Below are positions 40,142 through 48,466 of a stretch of 64,000 nt of DNA, one piece after another. This stretch comes from Piscirickettsia litoralis (GTDB taxonomy: Bacteria; Pseudomonadota; Gammaproteobacteria; Piscirickettsiales; Piscirickettsiaceae). The stretch is taken from the NCBI RefSeq assembly GCF_001720395.1, contig NZ_MDTU01000001.1, positions 2,798,444 to 2,862,443 of the forward strand. The letters are read 5' to 3'. Each line of letters starts with the position of its first letter. Positions within the stretch are counted from its first letter, which is position 1. A model generated the notes under the pieces. That model had not been told where the DNA came from and did no database searches. It saw nothing but the letters and a program-made list of their open reading frames with translations. A program made the translations under genes and the position numbers.

Positions 40142-41539
40142 ATGTTGCCTGTTGTGGCACTTGTCGGTCGTCCTAATGTGGGCAAATCAACGCTGTTTAA
40201 TCGTCTGACAAAAAGTCGAGATGCTTTGGTTCACGATCAGCCTGGAGTGACGCGTGATCGCCAGTATGGTGAAGGTCGCCTAGGGCAAAAGCCCTTTATT
40301 GTTATTGATACTGGAGGTGTAGGTGAGCACGATGGCAGCATCGACCAGAAGATGTTGACACAGTCTTGGCAAGCTGCCCTTGAAGCGGATGTCGTGTTGT
40401 TTCTTGTCGATGGTCGTGTAGGCATGACCGGAGTTGATGAAGAAATTGCTCAAAAGTTGCGAGAGATTCATAAAAAAGTCTATTTAGTTGTCAATAAAAC
40501 AGATGGAATTGATGCAAGTGTTGCTAGCGCTGAATTCTATGCCTTAGGTTTTGCAGATTTGTATTCTATTGCAGCTTCACATGGTCGAGGCGTTTTAAGT
40601 TTAATTGAGTCGACTTTAGAAAATTTTGATGTGCAGCCTTCTGAAGAGGAAGAAAAAGCGCAAGGGGTGAAAATCGCTTTAGTCGGCCGACCGAATGTCG
40701 GCAAGTCAACTCTTACGAATCGGCTTTTAGGCGAAGAGCGTGTGGTCGCTTTCGATGAACCGGGGACAACACGCGACAGCATTTTTATTCCCATGCAAAA
40801 AAATGGCAAAGATTATACCCTAATCGATACGGCCGGGGTGCGTCGCCGTAAAAATGTTAAAGATGTTGTTGAAAAATTTTCAATCATTAAAACATTGCAG
40901 GCGATAGAAGCGGCGAATGTTGTCGTGATGATGTTTGATGCGCAAGCGGGCATTGTTGATCAGGATTTAAGTCTATTAGGTTTCGCGGCTGAAGCTGGAA
41001 AATCGATTGTCGTTGCGGTGAATAAATGGGATGGCTTAGAGTCTCAGGTGCGTGATTATATTAAAACAGAATTATCTCGTAAATTAACGTTTACCGACTA
41101 TGTGCGCATTCACTTTATTTCAGCCTTGCATGGAACGGCAGTGGGCGATTTGTTTGGCTCGATTGATGAGGCTTATGATTCAGCGACTCGAGCATTATCG
41201 ACGAATCAACTGACGCAAATTTTGCAAAGAGCAACTCAAATGCATACGCCGCCGCTCATAAGAGGTCGCCGTATTAAGTTGCGTTTTGCCCATTGTGGCG
41301 GTCATAATCCGCCGGTGATTGTTATTCATGGCAATCAAACCGCTAGTGTGCCAGAGGCTTATCGTCGTTATTTGATTCATCAGTTTAGAAAGGAAATTAA
41401 GTTGATGGGAACACCGATTCGCCTTGAATTTAAGACGGGAGAAAATCCGTTTGCAGGTAAAAAAAATGAGCTGACTGAGCGGCAAATTAATCGCAAACGC
41501 CGTTATATGAAAATTGTTAAAAAGAAATACGGCAAATAA
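40142..41539 (+). CDS. der: Ribosome-associated GTPase Der (EngA)
   Basis: Essential GTPase for 50S assembly, with two G domains in tandem. Both have GRPNVGKST (9-17 and ~182) and both have NK.D (VNKTDG, ~118; VNKWDG, ~297); DTGG and DTAG switch motifs are present. The C-terminal KH-like domain (about 360-450) ends in a basic tail. The 465 residues are typical. Confidence 0.96.
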   Translation: MLPVVALVGRPNVGKSTLFNRLTKSRDALVHDQPGVTRDRQYGEGRLGQKPFIVIDTGGVGEHDGSIDQKMLTQSWQAALEADVVLFLVDGRVGMTGVDEEIAQKLREIHKKVYLVVNKTDGIDASVASAEFYALGFADLYSIAASHGRGVLSLIESTLENFDVQPSEEEEKAQGVKIALVGRPNVGKSTLTNRLLGEERVVAFDEPGTTRDSIFIPMQKNGKDYTLIDTAGVRRRKNVKDVVEKFSIIKTLQAIEAANVVVMMFDAQAGIVDQDLSLLGFAAEAGKSIVVAVNKWDGLESQVRDYIKTELSRKLTFTDYVRIHFISALHGTAVGDLFGSIDEAYDSATRALSTNQLTQILQRATQMHTPPLIRGRRIKLRFAHCGGHNPPVIVIHGNQTASVPEAYRRYLIHQFRKEIKLMGTPIRLEFKTGENPFAGKKNELTERQINRKRRYMKIVKKKYGK

Positions 41540-41605
41540 ATTGTAAAAATTTGGATTAAATCTTAAGCGATACAGTCAAAGGATTGACACTTTTTTCTAA
41601 GCGAC

Positions 41606-41632
41606 AAAAAAATGGCGGGAGAGCCCGCCTTT
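41606..41632. terminator. Rho-independent terminator, strong on the minus strand
   Basis: GGCGGG, a four-base loop and CCCGCC form a GC-rich stem. On the minus strand it is followed by ATTTTTTT, an ideal terminator for the small gene ending at 41653. On the plus strand, only TTT follows, so it may also stop der transcription weakly. Confidence 0.85.
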
Positions 41633-41652
41633 AGAGTGTGCTTTGAAAATCG

Positions 41653-41823
41653 CTAATGATATTCACTACTTTCTTCGTCTAATTTTTCAGAGACCGCATC
41701 GAGGGCGAGTCCTAGTAATCTAACTCCAGTGTAGTCTTCCAGTTGTTGCTTCTTTTCGATTTGTTTTAGTAGAGTACAGCAGTGGCGATAGAGTTCGTCC
41801 ATTGTTGGGCTTTGCTGCTTCAT
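41653..41823 (-). CDS. 56-residue protein with VRLLG motif, function unknown
   Basis: A short frame with an excellent ribosome site (AAAGGAGGTG, six bases before the ATG) and its own terminator 21 bases after the stop, so I regard it as a real gene. The sequence begins MKQQSPTMDELYRHCCTLL, continues through a charged helix (KQIEKKQQ) and DYTGVRLLGLALDAV, and ends SSEYH. A helix followed by VRLLG resembles the C-terminal little-finger/beta-clamp segment of Y-family polymerases (DinB, UmuC), which have a similar R-L-L-G turn. The likeness is short and may be chance. It lies alone between der and parA. Confidence 0.7.
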   Translation of the reverse strand: MKQQSPTMDELYRHCCTLLKQIEKKQQLEDYTGVRLLGLALDAVSEKLDEESSEYH

Positions 41824-42054
41824 GATGCACCTCCTTTTGCTTAAGAACCTTGTTGCAAAATTGATGCCAATGCTGCAACTTTATAGTGAATTTTTTTATC
41901 GATTTTATTTTGTTAAATAATTTTTATTGTCCTGGTACTTTAATTAATGCGTTAAAATGGCAAAAAAACAAACTTTACGGTGTTGAAATTTAAATCATTG
42001 GCATGCAAGTTGCCTAAAACTAATGGTAATTAGTGAACGCTCGATGAGGTGTCT

Positions 42055-42865
42055 ATGCAAATTTGGACCGTTGCAAATCAAAAAGGAGGTGTGGGTAAAA
42101 CGACGACTGCTGTGACTTTGGGTGGGATTTTAGCGAGCCAAGGTAAGCGGGTATTGTTATTAGACTTGGATCCTCACGGCTCATTAACAAGTTATTTGGG
42201 ATATAGTCCTGATAAAATCGAAAAAGGGGCATATGAACTCTTTTTGCAGCAGGGGCACATGTCTGCGGTGATCGGTGATCAAATCATTAAAAGGACAAAT
42301 TTTGCCGGCCTCTGGTTGATTCCGGCATCAATCACTTTGGCAACACTGGATCGTCAATTAGGAACGAAAGAAGGTATGGGGCTGCTGGTGGCCAAGGCGC
42401 TGAAAAAACTTCGTGCCCGCTATGATTATGTCATTATTGATTGCCCACCTATTTTGGGTGTGCTGATGATTAATGCGTTAGCCGCTTGTGAAAAGGTTAT
42501 TATTCCAGCCCAAACAGAATTTCTTGCGCTAAAAGGCTTAGAAAGAATGATCGATACTTTAACGATGGTGAAAAAAAACAAAAAGCTTTAACTTTTCTAC
42601 GGTCATATTACCGACGATGTATGATCGGCGTACTTCAGCAGCTCAAGGTAGTTTAAAAATTCTTGAAGAAAAATATAAAAAGTGGCTATGGAGATTACCT
42701 GTTCCTGTAGATACTAAGCTAAGAGAGGCAAGTCAAATGGGTGTGCCTATCTCATTAATCTACCCGCAAAGTCGAGGCCTGTATGTGTATCAGCAATTTT
42801 TAACGTATTTGCTGGATAGTGAAGTTGAAGACTTATCAAGGAGAGAGCCTGGGGTATTAATATGA
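42055..42865 (+). CDS. ParA/Soj-like ATPase of the chemotaxis locus (ParC type; frameshifted)
   Basis: Deviant-Walker ATPase that in polar flagellates (Vibrio, Pseudomonas) places chemoreceptor arrays at the pole. ATG 42055 is used, with GAGG six bases upstream. Motifs are NQKGGVGKTTTAV (~8-20), LLDLDPHGSLTSYLGY (~36) and VIIDCPPILGVLMINAL (~126). The frame breaks in an A8 run (42571-42578); with one A fewer it reads KKTKSFNFSTVILPTMYDRRTSA and ends at 42865, about 269 residues. The four genes ParA-ParP-CheW-DUF2802 match the end of the Pseudomonas and Vibrio che operon. Confidence 0.85.
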
Positions 42866-43733
42866 TGGATGATGAGACTACAGATATTGATATCCTAGAA
42901 GAAGAGCAAGCCCTTAGCGGTTATTTCGATGCCTTGTTAGGTGTGAATGCTGTGTCAGAAGAAGATAAAAGTACTCTGGAGTTGGAAAAAAAATCGGTAA
43001 ACACAAACGCAAGACATATCGCACCTGTTTTTGAGAATGAAGCAGTTGGGGTTGTTGTTGAGCCCGCTATTGTAACGCCGTTGCCAGATATTCAAGAAAT
43101 AGATGACAGAATCGAAGAAATTGAGATTTCTGAAATTGAAGCGCGTATTATTGCTGAACCCAAACCTGCGATTTTGGAAGAAATCGAAACTGTTATTATT
43201 GATGATCCGGCTGAGTTTATTGCTCCAGATGATCTGCTTGAGACTGAGAAAATTGCTGAAGCTGAATGCGACTCAGGAGTCCCTGCTTGGGCAAGGCAAG
43301 AATTTCAATGTGTGTCGTTTGTGGTGCAGGGGCTGCAATTGATTGTCCCTCTTGAGGGGTTAAGTCAGGTGTATGCACTACAAGAGCAAAAGATAAAAAC
43401 AATTTTTCGGTCAAGCAGATTGGCTTATTGGCATTATGAAACCGGTTGATAAGAGCATTAGTGTTATTGATGCGGCTCACTGGTTATTGCCCGAAACGGC
43501 AGAATGTGCGAAGGCGGCAGATCTACAGCATGAATTTGTTTTAGAACTTGAGGGAAGTACGTGGGGGATTGCTTGTGATGACCTGGGTTTTTCAGAATTT
43601 TTTAAAAGATAGTGACGTGAATTGGCATAATAAAGACCCCAAACGACCCTGGCTAGCTGGTGTTGTTGTTGAAAAAATGTGCGGATTAGTTGATCCCGAG
43701 CATTTTGTGAAATTTTTAAACTCTCAGTCCTGA
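42862..43733 (+). CDS. ParP-like CheW-domain protein (two frameshifts)
   Basis: In Vibrio, ParP links ParC to CheA and receptor arrays. Residues 1-140 are an acidic low-complexity linker (many Glu/Ile/Pro), then a CheW-like domain starts at CVSFVVQGLQLIVPLEGLSQVY. The frame breaks at T5 (43403-43407); removing a T gives IFGQADWLIGIMKPVDKSISVIDAAHWLLP. It breaks again at T6 (43598-43603); removing a T gives SEFLKDSDVNWHNKDPKRPWLAGVVVEK and ends at 43733. Its start overlaps the end of parA by 4 bases. The restored length is about 290 residues. Assignment rests on context and CheW-like features. Confidence 0.75.
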
Positions 43734-43797
43734 GGTTTGCCGGTAAAGTAGACTACAATTTAAGGGATAGGGAGTGGGTAGATAAAGAGGGCTAGAT

Positions 43798-44322
43798 ATG
43801 AGTGATAGCGCTTCAGAAAAAGATCCATTTGATGGGGCAAAAGAGGACAAAGATCCTGTATTGCAATGGGTTACCTTCCGATTAGCAGAAGAAACCTATG
43901 GCATTAATGTGATGCAGGTCCAAGAAGTCTTGCGCTATACAGAGATTGCACCAGTGCCAGGAGCACCCGGTTATGTGATTGGCATCATTAATTTACGCGG
44001 AAACGTTGTGACGGTGATTGATACACGTAAACGGTTTGGTTTGGAATCGCAAGAAACAACAGATAATACGCGAATTGTGATTATTGAAGCTGAGAAACAA
44101 GTGATTGGTATCTTAGTGGATAGTGTGGCAGAGGTGGTTTATCTGAGAGCTTCTGAGATAGAAACGGCACCGAGTGTAGGTAATGAGGAAAGTGCGAAGT
44201 TTATTCAAGGGGTTTCGAACCGAGAAGATGAATTGCTCATCTTGGTTGATTTGAATAAATTGCTCAGCGATGAAGAGTGGGAAGAGATGAATAGTGCGAA
44301 TGCAGGAGCAAATGTTTCGTGA
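43798..44322 (+). CDS. cheW: CheW chemotaxis coupling protein
   Basis: 174-residue scaffold that joins CheA to receptors. It has a ~20-residue charged N-terminal extension, then WVTFRLAEETYGINVMQVQEVLRY, VPGAPGYVIGIINLRGNVVTVIDTRKRFGL and a C-terminal ILVDLNKLLSDEE. The conserved NLRG turn is intact. It is the only unbroken core chemotaxis gene here; no cheA, cheY, cheB or cheR lies in the window. Confidence 0.93.
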   Translation: MSDSASEKDPFDGAKEDKDPVLQWVTFRLAEETYGINVMQVQEVLRYTEIAPVPGAPGYVIGIINLRGNVVTVIDTRKRFGLESQETTDNTRIVIIEAEKQVIGILVDSVAEVVYLRASEIETAPSVGNEESAKFIQGVSNREDELLILVDLNKLLSDEEWEEMNSANAGANVS

Positions 44323-44344
44323 ATCATTTTTGAGTATATGATTA

Positions 44345-44812
44345 ATGATGGATTTTATTGTTCATGGAAGTTTTTTAGTCACTCTTTTACTATTGTGTGG
44401 TTTTTTGTATTATTTTTGGCGCTGTATTAAGCGTTATCGTCGGCAGCTCAATGAGCTGAGCGCGCACTGTCATGTTTTTATGAGCAGTAGCATTGGTGTT
44501 GGGCAACGCTTAGCTTTGTTGGAGCGCTATTTGGGGCGAGACTTATATCAAGAGTTAAACCAAGATGCTTTTCCAGAGCGAGAAGAAAATTTATATCAAC
44601 AGGCTTCAAAGCTCGCTGCATTGGGTATGGGAAAGAAAGAGCTGATTGAAGGGTTCGATTTAACGGATACAGAAGCCGAATTGCTTCAATTAATGTCTAA
44701 AAAACAGTCTGCAATGTCTGATTGTCCTGGCGAAATAGCGAAAAAATCACCATTGCAGAAAAATAAAGATGTTCAAGGCATTCAGCAATATAAAAATTAC
44801 CAACAAGATTAA
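44345..44812 (+). CDS. DUF2802 protein of the che locus
   Basis: 155-residue protein with an N-terminal membrane helix (VHGSFLVTLLLLCGFLYYFW), a coiled segment (RQLNELSAHCHVFMSSSIGVGQRL) and a C-terminal helix-turn-helix-like ASKLAALGMGKKELIEGFDLTDTEAELL. This is the outline of DUF2802, which follows CheW in Pseudomonas and Vibrio che operons. The function is unknown. ATG 44345 or ATG 44348 may start it. Confidence 0.75.
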   Translation: MMDFIVHGSFLVTLLLLCGFLYYFWRCIKRYRRQLNELSAHCHVFMSSSIGVGQRLALLERYLGRDLYQELNQDAFPEREENLYQQASKLAALGMGKKELIEGFDLTDTEAELLQLMSKKQSAMSDCPGEIAKKSPLQKNKDVQGIQQYKNYQQD

Positions 44813-44856
44813 TTACTTTTCCATTTCTCGCGCCTTTGCTTTTCGTGAGTTTTACT

Positions 44857-44884
44857 TTGACATGCAGGGGCTTCTTAGTATAAT
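44857..44884 (+). promoter_or_regulatory. Near-consensus sigma70 promoter
   Basis: TTGACA, 16 bases, TATAAT: both hexamers are perfect consensus, which is the strongest promoter I can see in the window. It faces the KfrA-like gene and would give a leader of about 115 bases containing a hairpin. Confidence 0.85.
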
Positions 44885-44898
44885 GGAAGCGTATTTTT

Positions 44899-44940
44899 GT
44901 GCGCAGATAGCGCTCGTGGGGCGGTAACGCACGTTTTCTT
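44899..44940 (+). terminator. Leader hairpin with T-rich tail (attenuator or small RNA end)
   Basis: GTGCG (44899-44903) pairs with CGCAC (44928-44932), enclosing a possible CGC/GCG inner stem, followed by GTTTTCTT. Just downstream of a consensus promoter, it could end a ~50-base RNA or attenuate the KfrA-like gene. Confidence 0.45.
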
Positions 44941-45005
44941 ATTACACTAACGTTTTAAAATAGTGCAATATTCTTCTTTTTTTGTTTAAGGGAGTTAGGT
45001 ATTTT

Positions 45006-45779
45006 ATGCCTCGTCCGGGTTTAACATATGATGAAATAACAGAAGCTGCTAATCGTGTTTTAGCGGCCGGTGAAAAACCAACGATTAACCGTGTCCGTGA
45101 AGCATTAGGAGGGCGGGGGAGTAGCACGACGATCAGTCGTTATCTAAAAGACTGGAAGCGTCAAGTGCAAGAAGGTCAACTGGCTGAGCCGCAAAAGGTA
45201 GAAACCGAAGAAAGTACTGCTAAAAAAGAAGTTGCAGTACCCGCAGCATCTGTAGAAGAGCAAGCGTCAGTCGTAGCTCCAGTGGAAGCTGCAGCGGTCG
45301 AGTCTGCAATTTCTATCGATGAAGAGTTGCAGTTGTGTTTTAGCGAAGAAGAATATGAATTGCCTGCGGTTACAAATGAGCAATTTAGGCCGGTTGAAAC
45401 GGATTCTGAACTAGAAGCGTTAAGGCGCGAACATGAAGCACTGAAAATTCAGTTTCGTCGCTTAAATTCTGCAGTTAATAAAGAGCGCATTCGCCGTCAA
45501 GCTTTTGAAATGTTAGCGCGAGAAGCTAAAGAGTATGTGAATGTGATCAAAGAGCAAGTGGGTCAGCGGATTTTGGATTTGCGTATGGCTTCTGATCAGA
45601 CGATTAATCAGCTCAAAGCTCATGCCCGTGAAGCAAAGCAAGAGTCTGAGCGTGAGCTTAAATTTTATCGCGAAGAGCTAATGCGAATTCAAAAGGAAAC
45701 AGGCAGAAGTGGTTCGCACTCGAAGAATTCTATGGCAACAGGTCGTGGGCCACGCCGTCAAATGACAACTAGTTCTTAA
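45006..45779 (+). CDS. KfrA-like DNA-binding protein with coiled coil
   Basis: 257 residues. The N-terminal ~60 residues (GLTYDEITEAANRVLAAG, TINRVREALGGRGSSTTISRYL, WK) match the KfrA_N-type helix-turn-helix found in plasmid protein KfrA. A Glu/Ala-rich linker follows (~65-130), and then a long coiled coil (~135-230, ELEALRREHEALKIQFRRLN) and a basic tail. ATG 45006 is used; the TTG at 44982 is poorer. In plasmids such proteins help partition or repression, but the chromosomal role is unknown. The last 11 bases overlap the convergent CheX-like gene. Confidence 0.8.
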   Translation: MPRPGLTYDEITEAANRVLAAGEKPTINRVREALGGRGSSTTISRYLKDWKRQVQEGQLAEPQKVETEESTAKKEVAVPAASVEEQASVVAPVEAAAVESAISIDEELQLCFSEEEYELPAVTNEQFRPVETDSELEALRREHEALKIQFRRLNSAVNKERIRRQAFEMLAREAKEYVNVIKEQVGQRILDLRMASDQTINQLKAHAREAKQESERELKFYREELMRIQKETGRSGSHSKNSMATGRGPRRQMTTSS

Positions 45780-46626
45780 ATAGGAACTCAACCATTAAGT
45801 CGCCGTGGGCAGATGCGAGCTCAACGGTGACTTGGTGGGCACATTCAGGCCCTTTCTCTTCTGATTTTCGATATGAAAAGGGCGGCTTAGCGTGGACCAT
45901 GCAGTCGAGTGTTCCCAGCTTTCCACAACCGTGACCGATAACAATATTGACGTATTCAGAAGCCGCATCGATGCTTAGTGGTGTTATTTCTCGATGGTTT
46001 TCATCCATGAGCAATTTACTGGCAACATTGACGACAAGCTCTTCAGGCATCGTCAGGGTGTAATAGAAATTTTTCTCTCCAGTGATTTCTTGGGCAAAGG
46101 TGTAGTGATTCCCTGAAATTTCTTTGGCTTCTGTGCCAACATCAGTAATTTTTACCACCTCACGGGCGATGCGTAAAAACATTTTCAGCGTATGATCTAG
46201 CATCGCTTTGACCACAAGAGCTTCTGGAATGTTATCTAGATCTGCTTTTAAGAGCTCTTCATGTTCCTCTTGAGCCTTTTTGTGGGCTTGTATTTCCCTG
46301 TCGAGGATATCTTTTTCGATGTGCCCCAGGGTTAACAAGGCTTCACCAAAGAAAATACGACGCTCTTTTTGTGTGCTTAGCAGTTCACCTACTTGTTCAT
46401 CGGTAATTAACTTTAGGTCTGCTGCAATTTCACCGAATTTGCGGTCACTTCTTTGTTGTTCCGCATTAATAGAAGTCACTTGGTTTTCGGTGAGCCACCC
46501 TTTCTCTATTGCGACTTCGCCCAGAGACACATTATGCTTTTTTTGGTGTTCTATAGCGTCAATGAGGGCTTCAGGACCTATTAAGCCTCTTTCGAGTAAC
46601 CATTGTCCAAAGAAGTTTGCAGCCAT
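45769..46626 (-). CDS. MshEN-like repeats fused to a CheX-type domain
   Basis: 285 residues. The N-terminal half holds four ~24-residue units of the pattern [FL]-G-x-x-[LA]-x-x-x-x-[LIW]-[IL]-x-x-x-x-[LV]: FFGQWLLERGLIGPEAL, SLGEVAIEKGWLTENQV, KFGEIAADLKLITDEQV and FFGEALLTLGHIEKDIL. This resembles the MshEN (T2SSE-N) c-di-GMP-binding motif, but the leading Arg of RLGxx is missing in each unit. The C-terminal half (about 140-285) resembles CheX, with EYVNIVIGHGCGKL, where CheX has E..N...G. It lies 15 bases downstream of a response-regulator gene, its likely partner. Family assignment is by eye. Confidence 0.65.
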   Translation of the reverse strand: MAANFFGQWLLERGLIGPEALIDAIEHQKKHNVSLGEVAIEKGWLTENQVTSINAEQQRSDRKFGEIAADLKLITDEQVGELLSTQKERRIFFGEALLTLGHIEKDILDREIQAHKKAQEEHEELLKADLDNIPEALVVKAMLDHTLKMFLRIAREVVKITDVGTEAKEISGNHYTFAQEITGEKNFYYTLTMPEELVVNVASKLLMDENHREITPLSIDAASEYVNIVIGHGCGKLGTLDCMVHAKPPFSYRKSEEKGPECAHQVTVELASAHGDLMVEFLFKN

Positions 46627-46641
46627 GATATCTCCCCTGCG

Positions 46642-47014
46642 CTATAGTTTTGTCAAAGTTCTAAGGACAACTAAGACACTTTCTTTGTCGTAAGGCTTGA
46701 GTAAATAACCTTTGGCGCCGATAGAGATAGCTTCTTCGACTACATCTTCTTGGCCCATAGAAGTCGCCATAACAACCTGAGCTTCGGGATCAAACTCGAT
46801 GATTTTTTTGAGAGATGTCATGCCATCTAGCTCTGGCATGACAATGTCCATCAGGACAAAGTTGGGTCGCAGGGTTTTGTATTTCTCAAACCCGTCATTG
46901 CCATTATGGGCGACATCAATAACATCGAACTCTGACCCATCAAGGAGGTTTTTTAGCAATCCCGTGTATAGTGTTTGAGTCGTCGACGGTAAGTACGGTG
47001 TACGTTTTGTCCAC
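46642..47014 (-). CDS. CheY-like single-domain response regulator (frameshifted)
   Basis: The receiver domain starts at GTG 47014, preceded by GGGAGAG on the minus strand, and reads VDKTYTVLTVDDSNTIHGIAK (Asp pair in VDDS). It breaks at a T6 run (46949-46954 on the plus strand); with one base fewer it continues KNLLDGSEFDVIDVAHNG into the long frame. The phospho-acceptor is in VLMDIVMPELDGM (~57), the conserved Thr/Ser in VMATSMG (~85), and the Lys in LLKPYD (~107). The total is about 123 residues with no output domain. The neighbouring CheX-type protein is a candidate phosphatase for it. Confidence 0.82.
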
Positions 47015-47106
47015 TTCTCTCCCCCCTTGTAAGGTTTAGGCGAAATTACAAGCTGTTACCTCATTATAGTTGAATAGTGCAAGATCCGACTAAAGTGAGT
47101 TTGGAG

Positions 47107-48048
47107 TTAATGCTTTTGTAGTTTTTTGATGCAGCTATCGAGTTCTTTAGGGTAGGGTGCTGTAATAGTGAGTTTTTTTTGATTTACTGGATGAGAGAAC
47201 TGTATGGATATTGCATGTAAAAATAACCGGTTAAGGCCTAAATTTTGTTTTGCCCATAAATTTTCTTGATGAGCAGTATATTTATCATCGCCTAAGATGC
47301 CATGACCTTGAGATTGGGTGTGGACGCGGATTTGGTGAGTTCGACCTGTTTTTGGCCGTGCTTCGATCAAACTGGCTTGTTTAAAGCATTCTAAGCATTT
47401 GAAATAGGTTGTAGACGCTTTACCTTCTTCTTGGTGGACTCGAACAATGCGCTCACCTGAGTGGCGAGTATATTTTTTTAATGGCAAATCAACCTGCTGA
47501 CAACGACGGGGCCAGTGACCATGCACGAGCGCATGATAATTTTTTGACACTTGATTCTTCTGGAATTGCTCATGTAGCGCTTTGAGGGCGCGGCGCTTTT
47601 TAGCAATAATTAAGCAACCTGAAGTTTCTCGGTCAAGGCGGTGAACGAGTTCGAGGAAGTGGGCATTAGGGCGCAATTGTCGAAATGCCTCGATGACGCC
47701 GTAGCTTAGACCGCTGCCGCCATGCACAGGGACTTTACTGGGCTTGTTGATAATGAGAAGTTCCTCGTCTTCAAACAGGATGTTGTTTTCTAAGTAGCTG
47801 ATTGATTTGGTATTTAATTTTTGTTCTGGTGCGCGCTCGGCGATGCGAATAGGGGGGATGCGAACCACGTCACCCACTTCTAGGCGATAATGTGCCTTAA
47901 TACGCTTTTTGTTGACACGCACCTCACCTTTTCTAAGGATGCGATAGACATGTGTTTTGGGGACGCCCTTGAGTTGGAGGATTAAAAAATTGTCGATACG
48001 GCGACCGGCTTGGTCGGCATCTATTTCAATAAAAACAGCTGTATTCAT
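47107..48048 (-). CDS. rluC: 23S rRNA pseudouridine synthase RluC
   Basis: Forms pseudouridine at 955, 2504 and 2580 of 23S rRNA in E. coli. ATG 48048 is used; an in-frame TTG lies five codons upstream. The 313 residues include an S4 domain (RRIDNFLILQLKGVPKTHVYRILRKGEVRVN), the catalytic Asp in LVHRLDRETSGCLIIAK (~140) and GRTHQIRVHTQSQGHGILGD (~233). Divergence from rne is the classical arrangement. Confidence 0.93.
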   Translation of the reverse strand: MNTAVFIEIDADQAGRRIDNFLILQLKGVPKTHVYRILRKGEVRVNKKRIKAHYRLEVGDVVRIPPIRIAERAPEQKLNTKSISYLENNILFEDEELLIINKPSKVPVHGGSGLSYGVIEAFRQLRPNAHFLELVHRLDRETSGCLIIAKKRRALKALHEQFQKNQVSKNYHALVHGHWPRRCQQVDLPLKKYTRHSGERIVRVHQEEGKASTTYFKCLECFKQASLIEARPKTGRTHQIRVHTQSQGHGILGDDKYTAHQENLWAKQNLGLNRLFLHAISIQFSHPVNQKKLTITAPYPKELDSCIKKLQKH

Positions 48049-48063
48049 GCTTGTTGTGCTCAA

Positions 48064-48466
48064 AGTTAATCATATAATTCAGTCATAATTTATGCTAGTA
48101 TACCAGCTTGGTGCTCGGGGCGTTATGTGTTTGAGTGCCTTGTTGCCAACGGCTAACGCTTCAATATAGTCGCTGTGTCGTTGGACACTACAGTTTGTCG
48201 TGAGCCTTAGAATGTTAAGGTATTTCACCGTGTGTTATTGAATAGAGCTGAGGAAATTTTGATTAAATTAATATACTTCAGTGAGATAGCACTCAAAATC
48301 GCCAGTAGTTTGTGAAGTTGGTAGCGAGATATTAAGCGCAGGTAGCAATGCTTATAGATATGAAGTGGCAAGGATGAGTCGCTTTAACAGGAATGAACTT
48401 TGCTAGTCACTATTTGGCACTTGTTATTTAGAGTTAAAAGAGTTTTAGAGGATATAAAATTAAATT
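48064..48466 (+). promoter_or_regulatory. Long upstream region of rne with extended -10 candidate
   Basis: This 400-base gap holds no credible gene. TGCTAGTAT at 48093-48101 fits the extended -10 form and would give a 5' leader of about 360 bases. In E. coli a similarly long rne leader mediates autoregulation through RNase E cleavage; the same is inferred here. A/T-rich single-stranded stretches near 48255-48275 could be cleavage sites. No ribosome site stronger than GAGGAT at 48448 is seen. Confidence 0.45.

Noticed and set aside
41584-41612. TTGACA after der
   Set aside because: No -10 box lies at 15-19 bases; the following A run belongs to the terminator of the minus-strand small gene.
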